Assembly (NCBI GenBank): GCA_036426205.1
Contig: CM071570.1
Location: 5,637,562-5,701,561 of the forward strand
Direction of reading: 5' to 3'
From: Ascaphus truei
Taxonomy: Eukaryota; Chordata; Amphibia; Anura; Ascaphidae
DNA: 64,000 bases
A model generated the notes under the pieces. The model was not told the origin of the DNA, ran no database searches, and saw nothing but the letters and a program-made list of their open reading frames with translations. Both the position numbers and the translations under genes were made by a program. Of the stretch, positions 45,560 through 57,765 are shown piece by piece. Numbering within the stretch: the first letter of the stretch is position 1; the number at the start of each line of letters is the position of its first letter.

Positions 45560-46090
45560 CAGAAAAATAGCCGTGTTAGTCCAGTTGCGATAGTGCAGAA
45601 TAAATGAGTTCTTCAGTATTAGGTGATACCTTTTTTATTGGACTAACAATTTTGTCATAGGACAAGCTTTCGAGAGTTTTTCCTCTCTTCTTCAGGTCAG
45701 CAATACTGATATACAAAGGATTCAATGGCTAAAACAGTGTAGAGAAAGGGAAAAAAAACAGATATGTACTGTAGATAAGGTAGGGTGTTAAAAGTGTTTG
45801 AAGCCAGGGGAAGATGACAAGGAGGAAAGGTGGGGAGTGGGAGGGTGCTGGGGGGGGGGGGGGGTAGGGGGTAGAAGAGAAAGTGTGGATAGGAAGGAGG
45901 GCAAAGCAGGATGATAATGATAGAAACAATTTTGATAGGGGGGTGTGAGGAAACCATGTCCGCATTATTAAGTGCCTTTGGTTTGGTGTCAAAGGAGTCT
46001 TATCATTCTGAGTTCAATGTTTGTTCGTCTTGGGTGTGTTTAAACTATTCATTGAGGATCGCAACTGGACTAACACGGTTCTATTTTGAC
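45560..46090. mobile_element. 530-bp element with 29-bp inverted ends
   Basis: The left end AAAAATAGCCGTGTTAGTCC-AGTTGCGAT (45,563-45,591) is complementary to ATCGCAACTGGACTAACACG-GTTCTATTTT (46,058-46,087). The interior holds a CTGAAGA/GAAA hairpin on the minus strand (45,695-45,661) and a G-rich tract near 45,840-45,865. No transposase frame. Class not assigned. Confidence 0.7.
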
Positions 46091-46131
46091 GTTTTATATA
46101 TATATATATATTAATATACGCTACATATATA

Positions 46132-46533
46132 CTGCTGCGGCCGAGTTTTATTCGAGCATGTTGCCCATTCTCGGCCGCAGCAGTTACCGGCGAGCGCCCG
46201 GAGGGGCGTTGGGCGCGCGACGAAAGCAGCGGAGGAGAGGCCCCGCCGATCGCGGCTGTCCCTCTCCCTCTCGGGTGCCGCGGGGTCCCCTGGTAACCCC
46301 CTGCCGACCGTCTCACATCGCGGGACACCAGGGCTCACCTCGGGGAGCCCTGAGAAGCGCTTCGGGCATGAGGGTGCAGGCACCGCGATTGACGTGGACA
46401 CCTCGCATTCGGTGTACGGCGGAAGCGCGTGGCGCAAGGGGATCCACTACTGCAAGCCGCGGGAAATCTCCCGTCCTGCAAATTGCGGTGGGAACACGTG
46501 GCACAGCTTCAATATAACCTCGTGACGCCAGTG
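46132..46533 (+). mobile_element. GC-rich MITE (copy 3, diverged)
   Basis: Starts CTGCTGCGGCCGAG with the same hairpin and follows copies 1 and 2 throughout, with many indels (402 versus 359 bp). The right end GACGCCAGTG is degraded. Confidence 0.7.
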
Positions 46534-46544
46534 TTTACAGATAG

Positions 46545-46660
46545 AGATAACCACACATCACAAACAAACACACTACACACAGCACCATCAGCACATTCAT
46601 CACTACACTCACACACACATCAAACACCACACACAACAACACACACACACACACCTATAG
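46545..46660. repeat. Cryptic CA-rich repeat
   Basis: ACCACACATCACAAACAAACACACTACAC-type sequence. A related tract starts at 47,988, and the minus strand of 54.8-57.0 kb is similar. Confidence 0.8.
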
Positions 46661-47987
46661 CATATTAAATGAATTTGTGACCACACACTGAGTGAATAAA
46701 TCTCAATAGGCACATTATCTGATTGGGCTTGCTGGTATTTCAGATTAGATAAAAAGAAGATATTGTATAGTGCTTTAATAGCACACGCTATTGGAATGAC
46801 TGAAGAGAGCTGTGTCTGCTATAAGAAAACATAACATTGATATTGAAGTCCTACTGTATAGGGAAATACACAACGTTTAAAGAAATGTCCCGAGAAATTC
46901 GAGCTTTTAGAATATCGGCATGCGCCAGGCACAGCTTTAACTACTAATAATAAAACTTATTTATTGGCATTGAAATGATGAAATACTACTCCAACTTCTA
47001 CATTAAAGTAGCCATACTGTACTACAAAAAACACAACCAAAATTTCATTATTTCACAAAAATACAAAAATTAAAAGATAGTGCACTTTATTTTTTTGCAT
47101 ACTCACTATAGTGTACCCCACATTTTTCCATTCGCAGCAGAAATTAAACATTTAGCAGCATTATAACATTTGGCCTAGATGATTATTTTAAAAACTCTCA
47201 CAATGTTGCAAAGTTATTCCCATATTTAGCGGAAACCTTTAATCCCTGAATAAGATATGTGGAGATTTTTGGCATGTTTGCCAGTTTCTCAACTTTTTCA
47301 AAATGTCCAAAGTTTGGCAATTTAACATTAGTACATAATTGTTTGAATGTGTTGCCCATCTCAACACCTTGGCCAATTGGTGAAAAAAAAAGGTGTACAA
47401 ACAGCGCTTGTGCAAACAACAAGTGATTGACCTTAGATACAATGTCCAAATGGTAGTCCTGGAGCTGCCTGTAGAGATTGTTGATATAAGAAATTTCAAG
47501 CCCCCACCTCAGCGCCAGAGGAGGTTGCCTTTTTCCACAAATCAAACCTTGGCCAATTGAATGCTATTCTTTCCCAATACTCCTCATTCTCATACAAATT
47601 TTATTTGAATAATTCACATTTTATTACATTTCCTTATGTCTCTATAAGAAATACCCAGCTCACAGACTTGGACCGGACACTGGGGTGGGTGAACCCCACC
47701 CGTACCGTGTAGTTTTGGTGCCAATGTTCCGGTACTACTAGCGTCCTCGCCAGTAACACCATAAACCACAAAAAGGCGTGTGACTTTTAAGGGAAAAGGT
47801 TGCAGTCCAGAAAAGGGATTAGTCTAAATATGGATTGGGTTTCCAACATCGGTCAAAATCCCAAATCATTTTATACATTCCCTTTCTTCATCTACATTAC
47901 ATTGTTTTCAATGGCTAAAGTTTGATGTTGTACATAACATTGATGTGTGTGCATGTTTGGGCAAGAGGGAGGTATTTTAAAGGACAC
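46661..47987. other. Unassigned
   Basis: A 115-codon minus-strand frame (47,545-47,198) shows no domain and no splice sites. CCTTGGCCAATTG occurs twice (47,370 and 47,549). Nothing else recognised. Confidence 0.35.
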
Positions 47988-48118
47988 CAACCACACATCA
48001 TTCACACACACAACACACATCACATAACACCTTACACATCACAACACACACACTACACACACCCATACACATCACCACAAACAAACAACAGCACACACAA
48101 AATATAACCACATCACAC
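47988..48118. repeat. Cryptic CA-rich repeat
   Basis: ACCACACATCATTCACACACA-type tract; see 46,545. Confidence 0.85.
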
Positions 48119-48127
48119 ACGTGGAGG

Positions 48128-48500
48128 GGATTAGGTGGGTGAAAAAGGTGACTGAAACCCCCCACCATATAGCGTACAAAATAGCACATGAAAATATATT
48201 ACTTGTGAGCACATTCACATGTCTTAGACAAGTCTGCAGCCCTGCTTTTCACCATTATCACCAAGCATACAGTGCTTCCACTGCCGCAAGGGATTCTGGG
48301 AAATTACATGCAAATGAGCACACAGTGCCACCTTTTGCCTTAAATATATTATTACATGGAACCCTTAAGCCAATGCTCACTGTTTTAAACACACATTTTA
48401 AACACAGCCTGGGATCAGATGCAAAGCCAGTAAACCCACTCACAGACAGGTGTTTCAACATTTTGGGTCTCATCAATGTGAGGTTGGTTGTACTGGCTTT
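48128..48500 (-). mobile_element. Hammerhead-bearing repeat, copy 2
   Basis: Same motif order as 41,606-41,876. It retains an extra outer segment (GGTGGGTGAAAAAGGTGACT) also visible in decayed form before the snap-back at 45.3 kb. Ends at the Tc1 sequence near 48,505. Confidence 0.7.
48439..48482 (-). ncRNA. Hammerhead ribozyme motif, diverged copy
   Basis: From 48,482: CTCACA, TTGATGA (first core base C to T), GAC-loop-GTT stem II, GAAA, CACCTG, TC, TGTGAG. The outer stem CTCACA/TGTGAG stays fully paired although both strands differ from CCCACA/TGTGGG at 41.8 kb. The core change and broken stem III predict loss of activity. Confidence 0.6.
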
Positions 48501-48504
48501 GCAA

Positions 48505-51500
48505 TTCAAGACTTGGAACAATGTCCTTTGGACAGACAAGACCAAAGTGGATATGTTTGGCCATAATGCACAGCGCCACGTTTGGCGAAAAACCAAACAA
48601 AGCATATCAGCACAAACACCTCATACCAACTGTCAAGCATGGTGGTGGAGGGGTGATGATTTTGGCTTGTTTTTGCAGCCAGAGGACCTGGGAACCTTGC
48701 AGTCATTGAGCCGACCATGAACTCCTCTGCATACCAAAGTAATCTAGAGTCAAATGTGAGACCATCTGTCCGACAGCTAAAGCTTGGCCGAAATTGGGTC
48801 ATGCAACAGGACAATGATCCCAAGCACACCAGTAAATCTACAACAGAGTGGCTGAAAAAGAAAAGAATCAAGGTGTTACAATGGCCCAGTCAAAGTACAG
48901 ATCTCAACCTGATTGAAATGCTGTAGCGGGACCTTAAGAGAGCTGTGCATAAACAAATGCCCACAAACCTCGATGAACAGAGCAACGTTGTAAAGAAGAG
49001 TGGTCCAAAACTCCTCCACAATGATGTGAGAGACTGATAAAATCATACAGAAAGCGATTACTTCAAGTTATTGCTGCTAAAGGTGGTTCTACAAGCTATT
49101 GAATCATAAGGTGTACTTAGTTTTTCGCACATGTCTTCTCCATTTTGGCTTTATTTTTGTTAAATAAATCATGACACTGTGTAATATGTCATGTGTTGTT
49201 GTTCATCGATGGAACTGCATTAGGCAGTGAGGCCATTGTAACAGGAGGTTTTTATGATACAGTTAGACTACAGTTTGACTAGAGTGACGGGGGACTGGTC
49301 TTCTGCACACACTTTTACTCAAGACATTAATCGGTAAGCTATTCAGATCACACTTGATCCCCTGCTTGTTACCTGCATAGTTTACCCCCCCCCCCACCCT
49401 TTACATTACAACTTCTTTCATCACTCAGCCTCTCCAAACTAACTCACAATACACTTAACCTTGAATTGACCCTACATTTGCAATTGGCAGCAAAACACTT
49501 GACAAGGTACGCGGCCCCACCCTGCTGTTTAGTCTGGCACACACTCACTCTGCTCACGCAGCCTCCTTGCAGCACTGCTACCTCTGTCATCATGAACCTG
49601 CTATTGTCTTCTATACTTTTTTCTTTTTCTTCTCCTGGCTCACTGAGTATGTACTTCCCTCTATCCACTACAACTCCTCCACCTTGCCCACAAACAACAT
49701 CACCATACACCCTGACTACTCAAAAGCCTTGCACTATCTACTGAATGTGGTGGAGACTCTAAAAAACCAGAACACCAACCCACCGCACACCTCAAATGAA
49801 AAACCACAATTTTACAACTTGCTCAACAACTACACCCAATTTCCTACTCATAACTTTCCTCTCTAGCAGGTGATGTTGAAACTAACCAGTGTCCCCACAT
49901 GTCACTCTGGTCCCATTGCCCGAGAATTCCACCTTTAAATTCCAAAGGTCTATCTGCGCCCATATAACATCCGGAAGCCTGCTGCCCAAATGGATGAACT
50001 AAGTGGCTGGGGCCTTATGCATAAAACCTAAGCCATCGATTCTACAGAAACATGCTATCCTCTAAACCCCTCGATGGCCATATCGCCATTCAGGGATACG
50101 CCATTTTTTGGAGAGATAGGTCAAAGAGGATGGAGGGGTGTTATTTATTTGCATTCAGGACACTCTACAATTTACCACTGTTACATTGCCACCAATCCAC
50201 CCTCTTTTGAAACTCTAGTTGGCAAAATCTCTCCTCCCTTTTTCTATAAGCCCATCTGCTTGCTGCATCTATCCTACCGCCGCCCTAAGCCTCCTCTACA
50301 ATCCTTGACTGATATCACCCAATTTCTTTTGCCTCCATTTCCTCTCTGAGAGATAGTGAGCTTTAGTTCTAGGGATTTCAACTTCAATTGGCTTGACCCT
50401 AAAACCACAAAATCCAGAACACTCAAGTCACTTACCCTATCACAACAACTCATTTCCCAACCCAACGAATAAACCTGAATCCATAAACCATTCCTTGCTA
50501 GACTGGATTCTTCCTCAAACCCAGCAGAATCCAATCCTCTGGCATCCTTCCTGATATTTTCCAGTGGACCATGCAATATGTACTGTGTAAGGAAAATTAA
50601 AACGCACCGCCATTCAAGCCCAAAGTTCTCCTCACTAAACATTTAAAAACTTTAACCACCCACAACAGTTTCTGGATGACCTTACAACTGCCCTGGCACA
50701 GAATCGTTTATTTCCCGACCTGATTCGCGTCGACTATTTTCCAATCCGAATTCTTAACTCTGCGATACCCATGCTCCACTACGCAAAATAAGGGTACGGT
50801 GGCCCCACCTTCCTGGGTTTACACACTGACCTTATGCACTGCTAACCATCAGGGATTTGCCTTGTGGAAAAACTACAAAGTGAACTGGCACTACCAAGGA
50901 TCTCATCAATCCTACAGATGCCTCGGAACGTTGCACAAGGCAAACAAGGTATGCAAACGCACAATATTACTCTGACAATCTCCACCAATACATCCAACAC
51001 CCAGCTAACTTCTGGAAGTTATCACAAAGTATTCCAGCCTCCTAACCATCAACAACCAAGTAATATCACTAAGGGGGATTTACTCTGACAACCCCACGTA
51101 CATGCAAATGCATTCAATGATTATTTGTTGGGTGTGCCACTAACTTATTAGCGAACGCAGCACAAACCCCAAAACATGAATCTCATCCTGGGAGTATCCC
51201 TACAGTCCCACCCCCTCCCAACACTGCCCACTTTAATTTATCCCAGTATCTGAAGAGGAGATTACACAAGCGCTCCTCAAACTAAATAAGCAGACCATGT
51301 GGACTCCGATCTTACTACAATCTAGGTTCTACGATTGGTGCCACATCCTTCCAAACCAATTTGCGTCCATGTCAACTCTATCCTGTTCTGCAGGCCATAT
51401 CCTAAGACCTGGAAAACGCCAGAGTGTCCCAATCTTCAAAAGTGGGGACAAAAAAACACTGTCTCAAACTACGGCCACTACACCTCTCCTTTCTTTCCCA

Positions 51501-53127
51501 TTCTATCTACCAAAGTTATGGAAATGTGTCCACTCCCAATTAAGCGATTTCTACCAAGACAAATTCCCTATAGCAAGTCAGTCTGGGTTTCGTCCCAAAC
51601 ACTCCACAGTAACTACCCTGCTAAAAGTTTTGATGAATCCAGTTGGAATGGAGACGGGGACAACTCACTGGTGGCAGTATTCCTAGATTTGCAAAGGCTT
51701 TTGACACAGTTGATCATGTTATCCTGCTTAAACAACTCCAGAGCTCTGGAATAGGGGAAACATGCTTTAAATGGTTTCAGTCCTACCTATCAGGATATCC
51801 CAACATGTGTCCATCTCAGGCTCTAACTCCAACCCCCTGGATATCACCTGTGGTGTACCGCAAGGCGTCTGTTTGGGGCCCCTACTCTTCTCAGTGTCAT
51901 TATTACTTCCCACAGCTTGTAAGAAGCCTCAATACACATGTATGCGATGACACAATCTGTATGCACACAGCAATAGCCTCTCTGACCTCTCAACACATAC
52001 TCAGTCTGACTTTTTGAGACTCGAAAACGGATTTCCCAAACAAACTGTTTTTAAACACCTGACAAGACTGGAACAATGGTATTTGGGACCAAGACTTAAA
52101 TTTGTAAAGGCTTCCAGTGACTGAGCTCCTGATTAGAACCAACGCTACCACCACCCTAACACCGTCACTAGTTTTAAATACCTGGGCTTATGGTTTGACT
52201 CCCACTTAACATTCGGGATGCACATGATACCCTGACAGACCAAGACCTATGCCAAACTAGGGGTATACTTTACAGGAACAATCCTCCCTAAGTCTCCGTT
52301 CAGAAAGCGTATTGCACAGCAGATGCTAATGCCAATTATTGACATGGAGACATAGTATATGGCATCGGCTCCTCAAACCCACCTTATCAAACTGGACAAC
52401 CCTCTACAATTCAATTTGTCGTTTTTGTTCTCCAATGCAACTACAACACACAAACATCTGCGAAGCTCAAAGACAGATTGGTCATCACTAGAGTCTAGGC
52501 CAAAGTTCACCTTGCTGTCTCGTCTCAACCCTCAATCTTTTCTGGGCAAGCTACCCATCTGAACAAGCTTCCTCACCCCTACCACATGCAGTACCTATCA
52601 CCTGAGATCAGACTCCAAAAGACTATTCATGGTCCCAAGTCAACAAAGTATCCGGACGTTCCTCTTTCTCCTTCCGTGCACCCCAAAACGGACAACCTAC
52701 CAGAGACTCTCATATCCCACCACCAGCTTAAGTTCTTTCAAATCTAAGGCTTGTCTCACACTTAATCTGGTCTGTAACTGTTTCATCATCGCTCATAATA
52801 TATATTTTCTTAACTGTGCATCAATGTCTTGTATATAATTATTTCTTTTCTTTGGGAGTGGATGAGCGCTGGATATAATGTAACCTTGTTCATTATGTAA
52901 CTGTATTTGACCATTTATTATTTTGTTTTACTCTGTGCCCAGGACATACTTGAAAAACGAGAGGTTAACTCGTCATGTTTACTTCCTGGTAAAATTTTTA
53001 AATAAATAAATCTGAGGTTGTATTTACCTAATTTTAAGACCTGCTAGGAACAGATGATTGTTATTATGTCCTGATATGTAAAACCATAGAATTCAAAAGT
53101 GTGTACTTTTCTCTTTTTCACACAAGT
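48505..53127 (+). mobile_element. Tc1-like transposon split by a LINE
   Basis: The two parts are 48,505-49,207 and 53,011-53,127. Transposase blocks: VLWTDKTKVDMFG (first Asp), KHGGGGVMILACF, WVMQQDNDPKHTSKST (second Asp), VLQWPSQSTDLNLIEML (Glu), SDYFKLLLL. The C-terminal side stops at ...GTTGTTGTTCATC (49,207) and continues at TCTGAGGTTGTATTTACC (53,011) to an inverted end (CTTTTTCACACAAGTG). The uninterrupted order is seen, inverted, at 33,653-33,800. The N-terminal half and left end are missing; stops occur. Confidence 0.85.
49208..53010 (+). mobile_element. Near full-length, decayed L2/CR1-like LINE (family B)
   Basis: A 3.8-kb insertion with recognisable order: endonuclease remnants (MDELSGWGLMHKT, near 49,990; IAIQGY-like block near 50,080), then reverse-transcriptase blocks SQSGFRPKHSTVTTLLK (51,575), AKAFDTVDHVILLKQL (51,695), a degraded [11 protein letters not shown] counterpart near 51,865, and the C-terminal end ending FKSKACLTLNLVCNCF near 52,785. 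The 3' end is AAATAAATAAA. Many frameshifts and stops. It has ATC or shorter shared bases at the junctions. Better-preserved coding of the same C-terminus lies at 63.2-63.97 kb. Confidence 0.85.
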
Positions 53128-53139
53128 GTGTTGTGAGTT

Positions 53140-53430
53140 GTGTTATATATTATATATATCTGTATTATATATTATATATCTATATATATATAATATTATA
53201 TATATGTTGACGTGGGGAGGTGTCCGCTCTGCCGCTGTTCGCTGCCCTCTCTGTGAGTCCCCCTCCCTTCACACACACACACCCCTCAATCACTCTACTC
53301 CCCTCTCTAACCCCTCCTTATTCACACTCACCCCTCTTCTCTTCCCCCCTCGCTTTCCCTCGGTCCCCTTTCTCTCACTGCCCCCTTTCCCTCTCTCAGT
53401 CTATCTCCCCCTTCCGGTCCCTACCTCTGA
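53140..53430. repeat. AT microsatellite followed by a C/T-rich tract
   Basis: TATA repeat to about 53,205, then C/T/A-rich low-complexity sequence from 53,245. Confidence 0.85.
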
Positions 53431-54655
53431 AGCAGAGTACATATAGGCCCTACGCAGTGCTGGAGGAGGGCCTCCCTAGATGTCCGAAAAAGGTAGTTGG
53501 GACACACAGGGTCGCTGATAGGGTGGGATAAATGGGTTTGGTATTCCAGGCCTGGAGATAGAAGAGGCAATGCCAACTGTAAGTAACCTTCCAAGGTCAC
53601 TCCCAGCATCAGCAAGGTCAGGGCCTCCCACACTGGACAAACAGACCCTGGACGTGCCTCCACCCCCCCTAATGCTTAACGAGTGGCCTGGGGCCAAGGT
53701 AGTCGTCGGAGTGTTGGGCCCCAATAACCCTGTTGGCAGTCCTTCTTTATATAGGGAGAGACGTATTGCAGTGACTCTAAACACTCTCCTAGAAATACAA
53801 CAGGCACATCAAAAATTAGGGAAAAAACTATAAATTTAGCAGATACACATGCATTTTAAAAGTTTAAAGATTACATTAATATGGGTTGGTTATTCCTGAA
53901 ACATAAGCGTTGATATAGTCTAATTACTAAAATCTCCGGTCTGGAGCAAAACTTTTGCACAAAAATATCAAAGAACCGGAATCCCACTGAAAGCAATGGG
54001 GGAGGGGCGGAGGGGCTTAGGGGCGGTTCCTTTGGCAAATCAGATAACATCACATTGTTCCTACTTGTTTTTAGTTTGGCAAGTAAAAAGTTGTTTTGTT
54101 GGTCCACAATTGAACCATTGCATCAGATAATACAAACATGCAGAATTTTTCTGGGTCATTACAAAAGTGGTGATAATTCATCTGCAATGATCATTGATGA
54201 AAATGGTCTAACATCACCGTGTATAGCCCTCGTGATTTCTTGCTCTAGAGGAGTCCTGTTTAAACGGGCTGTAAAGAGCTACGCAGGAACTTAACACTGT
54301 ATTTTAAAAAACATTATAAACTTATAACAAAGACACTTAGGACGGCATCTGCTAAATTTGACAAAGTGCTGCAAACTGCTCCAAATCCTTTTGGGCTTGT
54401 GATGGTTTTCTGCAGGTTTGGGTTACATTTAAATGCATCAGGCAGACTGAACACAGTGATACGCTTGGCTCAGGATTAGTACTGTATGCTCCACTGGATC
54501 TTCAAGCCAGGCCCGCCATGGCTGACTTAGAAGAAACTTCCCTACTGATGAAGACTGAATACGTGAAGACATCACTTGGAACTGAAAAAAAGTAGCTCGC
54601 TCAATACAAGTTCCAACCCCAACTTTCATGTGCAATTAGTGTTCCATGGATTTAT
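53431..54655. other. Unassigned
   Basis: A plus-strand frame at 53,570-53,833 is open for 87 codons with no recognised family. A minus-strand frame near 54,600 follows a fair acceptor (ctactttttttcag) but the peptide fits nothing I know. Neither is claimed as a gene. Confidence 0.35.
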
Positions 54656-54660
54656 AAGAC

Positions 54661-56620
54661 ACTAGCTGAGAGACCCGGCGTTGCCCGGGATGTGAACCGT
54701 GAATAAGTATGTGTAAATGTTGTATGATAATGTATATAGCAAAGTTTTAATGTCATGTGAATGTTATGTAATATTTGTGAAAAGTCAATTAGCAATGTGT
54801 TGGTAATTGGTTTTATTGAAAGGAACAGCGGAGTGGGTGTGTGAGGTGTGGTGGTAGTGGAGGGTGTGCGTTGGTGTGCATGTTTTTGTGGTGTGTTGTG
54901 CGTTGTACGGAAGGGGTGTGTGGTGTTTGAGGTGCAAGGGAAGGGGGTGCATAGACGTGTCAATCTGCATTGTCTTGAGTGTTGTGTGTGTGGCACCACG
55001 GAGAAGTAGAGTTGTGTTTTCAGCGTTGAGTGTGTTGTGGGGGTAGGGGTGTGTTTAATTGTTGTTGTGTGTGTTGTCTCAGCACAGGAGGGGTGTGTGA
55101 GGGTGTGTTGTGTGTGTGAGTTGAGTGTTGTGTGGGTGTGTGTGACTGTTGTGTGGGTATTGTGTGTTGGTGTGCTGACAGTTTTTGCAAGAAATGACAC
55201 AGACGGCAGATGTGTGAGGGCTGTTGTGGCAGCGGAGGGTGTGTGTTGGTGCACACGTTTGGGGGGTTGGCGGATTGAGGTGCAAGGGGAGAGGTGTTCC
55301 AGAGGTGTAAATGTGGATTGTGTTGAGTGTAGTGTGTTTGTGGCAGCACAGTGAAGGGGAGGTGTGTTTGGTGGGGTGAGGATGTGTTGTTGTGTTTGTG
55401 CGTCCGTGTGTGTGTTGTAGGGGAGTTGTGTGGAATATGGTGCAGCATGCGTTGTGGTGTTTGTGGTGTGGGGGGAAGGTAGGGGTGTGTGGCAGTCTTG
55501 TTTTGTGTGGCGTATCAGCACAGGAGGGTTGGGTGTGTGTGTGAGGCGTTCTGGCTGAGGGTGTGTGTGTGCGCGTGTTGCGTGTGTGAGTGCGTGAGTG
55601 AGGTGGTGTGTGGGTGACGGCGTGTGTTGTGGCTGAGGGCGTGTGTGTGTGCGTGTGGTGCGTGACTGAGTGTGTGTGTGTGTGTGTGGTAAGTGAGGGC
55701 GTGGCATAGGGCGTGTGGTGTGGGAGATGTTTTGTGAATGTTGGTTGTGTGTGTCTGAATAGTGTGTGTATGGGTGTTGTGTGTGATAGTTGCTTGTGTG
55801 TGGGTGAGTGTGGGGTGTGTAGGTGGATGAGTGAGTGTGGGGTGGGTGTGTGATGTGGCAGAATACTGTGTGTATGTGTGTTGTGTGTGATTCTTGCTTG
55901 TGTGTGTTGTGGGTGGTTGAGTGTGGGGTGTGTGGGTGGATGAGTGAGTGTGTTCTGGGTGTGTGAGTGTGTGGGTGAGTGTTGGGTGGGTGAGTGTGTG
56001 GTGGGTAGGTGATTGAGGGTGGGTTGGGTGTGTGTGTGTTGTGTTGTGGTGTGGGTGAGTGTGTTTTCTGTAGTGTTGTGTGTGTGTGTGTGTGGGTGAG
56101 TGTGGGTGAGTGTTGTGTGTGTTATGTGGGTGTGGGTGTGTTGTGTGTGTGAGTTGAGTGTTGTGTGATTGTTGTGTGGGTGTGTGTGAGTGTTGTGTGT
56201 GTGTTGTGTGTGGGTGTGCTGAAAGTTAGTGCAAGAAATGACACAGACGGCAGAATGTGGATTGTGTTGTGAATCTATTTTATTGGACCGAAGAGCTGAT
56301 TTCGTGTGTGAGGTGTGGTGGCAGCGGAGGGTGTGTGTTGGTGCGCACATTTGGGGTGGTGGCGGGTTGAGGTGCAAGGGGAGGGGTGTTGCAGACTTGT
56401 AAATCAGCATGGTGTTCAGTGTAGTGTGTTTGTGGCAGCACGGTGAAGGGGATGTGTGTTTGGGGCGGGAAGGGTGTGTTGTTGTGTTTTGGCGTCCGTG
56501 TGGGTGTGTGTTAAAGCGTTGTGTAGGGGAGGTGGGTTGAATATGCCGCAGCATGCGTTGTGGTGTGGGGGGTAGGTGTGTGGAAGTGTTGTTTTGTGTG
56601 GTGTATCAGCAGAGGAGGGT

Positions 56621-56651
<31 letters not shown>

Positions 56652-56985
56652 ACGTGTGTAGTGGGTGAGGGCGTGTGCCGTGGCTTAGGGCATGTGTGTG
56701 TTGGTGTGTTGCGTGTTTGAGTGCGTGTGTGTGAGGTGGTGTGTGTGGTGCGTGGCTGAGGGCGCGTGGCGTGTTTGAGGGCGCGTTTGTGTGCGCGTGG
56801 CTGAGGGTGTGTGTGGTGCGTGAGTGCGTGGGTAAGGGTGTGTGGCGTGGCTGAGGGCATGTTGCGTGGCTGAGGGCGTGAGGCGTGGCAGAGGGGTTGT
56901 GCGGGCACGTGATTGAGGGTGCGTGTGGGTGGCTGTTGCGTGTGTGGTTTAGTGTTGTGTGTGTGTGTTTGTGTGTAAGGGACAC
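54661..56985 (+). repeat. 2.3-kb GT-rich higher-order repeat
   Basis: After CTAGCTGAGAGACCCGGCGT the block is almost pure G/T on this strand. A longer module recurs three times (about 54,845, 55,215 and 56,305): GTGGCAGCGGAGGGTGTG, then TTGAGGTGCAAGGGGA, then GTGTTTGTGGCAGCAC. Two are preceded by GCAAGAAATGACACAGACGG. Overlapping minus-strand frames of 351, 491 and 189 codons are Thr/His/Pro low-complexity translations of the array, in different frames over the same DNA, and are not genes. Confidence 0.9.
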
Positions 56986-57425
56986 AGTGATCCTATATTG
57001 TTTTATGAAGCAGACATGTGTCAGGAGGTGTTGTTAAATGGAATGAGTGCTATGTTATTTTGTGAAGCATTGATATAGCATGAGGTTGAAGGTGAGGTGT
57101 GTTGGGCTACAGGAGGTGTTGGTGTGTTTGCAGGATACGTGTGGCGATGTGGGTGGTGGGGGGGGGAGGGGCACGGTGGGGTTTGTGGGGTGGTGAGGGC
57201 TAGGGGACTGTTTTGAGGTGGCTGGCTAAGGTAGTGTTGGGGGGGGGCATGCTCCTAATGCAAGTGAATAATAATTCAATTTATTAAAAATAGGACAAGC
57301 ATTGTCCATCCAGGAATAAGAAAAGAATGCGAAAACTGCATATTTGGGAAATAGGCCACATAGATACAGTGTGACACTGCTGGATTAAACTCCAATGGAG
57401 GAGGAAGATAAGGTGAACAGCCTAA
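56986..57425. other. Unassigned
   Basis: G/T-biased sequence fading into ordinary DNA; no gene seen. Confidence 0.4.
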
Positions 57426-57765
57426 GGCCAGGTCCCTGCTGCCTGCTGCAGCGCCCGCTATGGCGTGCGCTGCAGGAACCCACCTAAATGGGGCCGGGCC
57501 TGCTACCAGTGTTGGCCGCCGCATTGCGCCGACAGATTTTTCTGAAGACAGAAAAACTGTGTTCAGATCTGGCGATAGAGTGCTGACCACGCCCCCCAGC
57601 AGTTCAGCCAATTAGGGTGAACCTGCCAGGTGATGTCACGGCCGCACCCCCCGCCCCTCACCCTCCCGTCTTTCCTCTTGCAGCTCTGCAGAGACCGGGG
57701 AATAGAGCTGCACGCGCTGCCAGCCTGGCAGGTGCGCATGCAGCGCCGACACCGGGGACTAAGCC
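57426..57765. mobile_element. 340-bp Harbinger-type GC-rich MITE
   Basis: Ends GGCCAGGTCCCTGCTG and (inverted) GGCTTAGTCCCCGGTG with TAA on both flanks. The interior is GC-rich. Same group as 18,348 and 24,042. Confidence 0.7.

Noticed and set aside
47198..47545. 115-codon minus-strand protein
   Set aside because: No domain, no splice sites, composition like non-coding AT-rich DNA.
54652..56985. Long minus-strand His/Thr-rich proteins (351, 491, 189 codons)
   Set aside because: They overlap in different frames over a GT-rich repeat and have no non-repetitive content.
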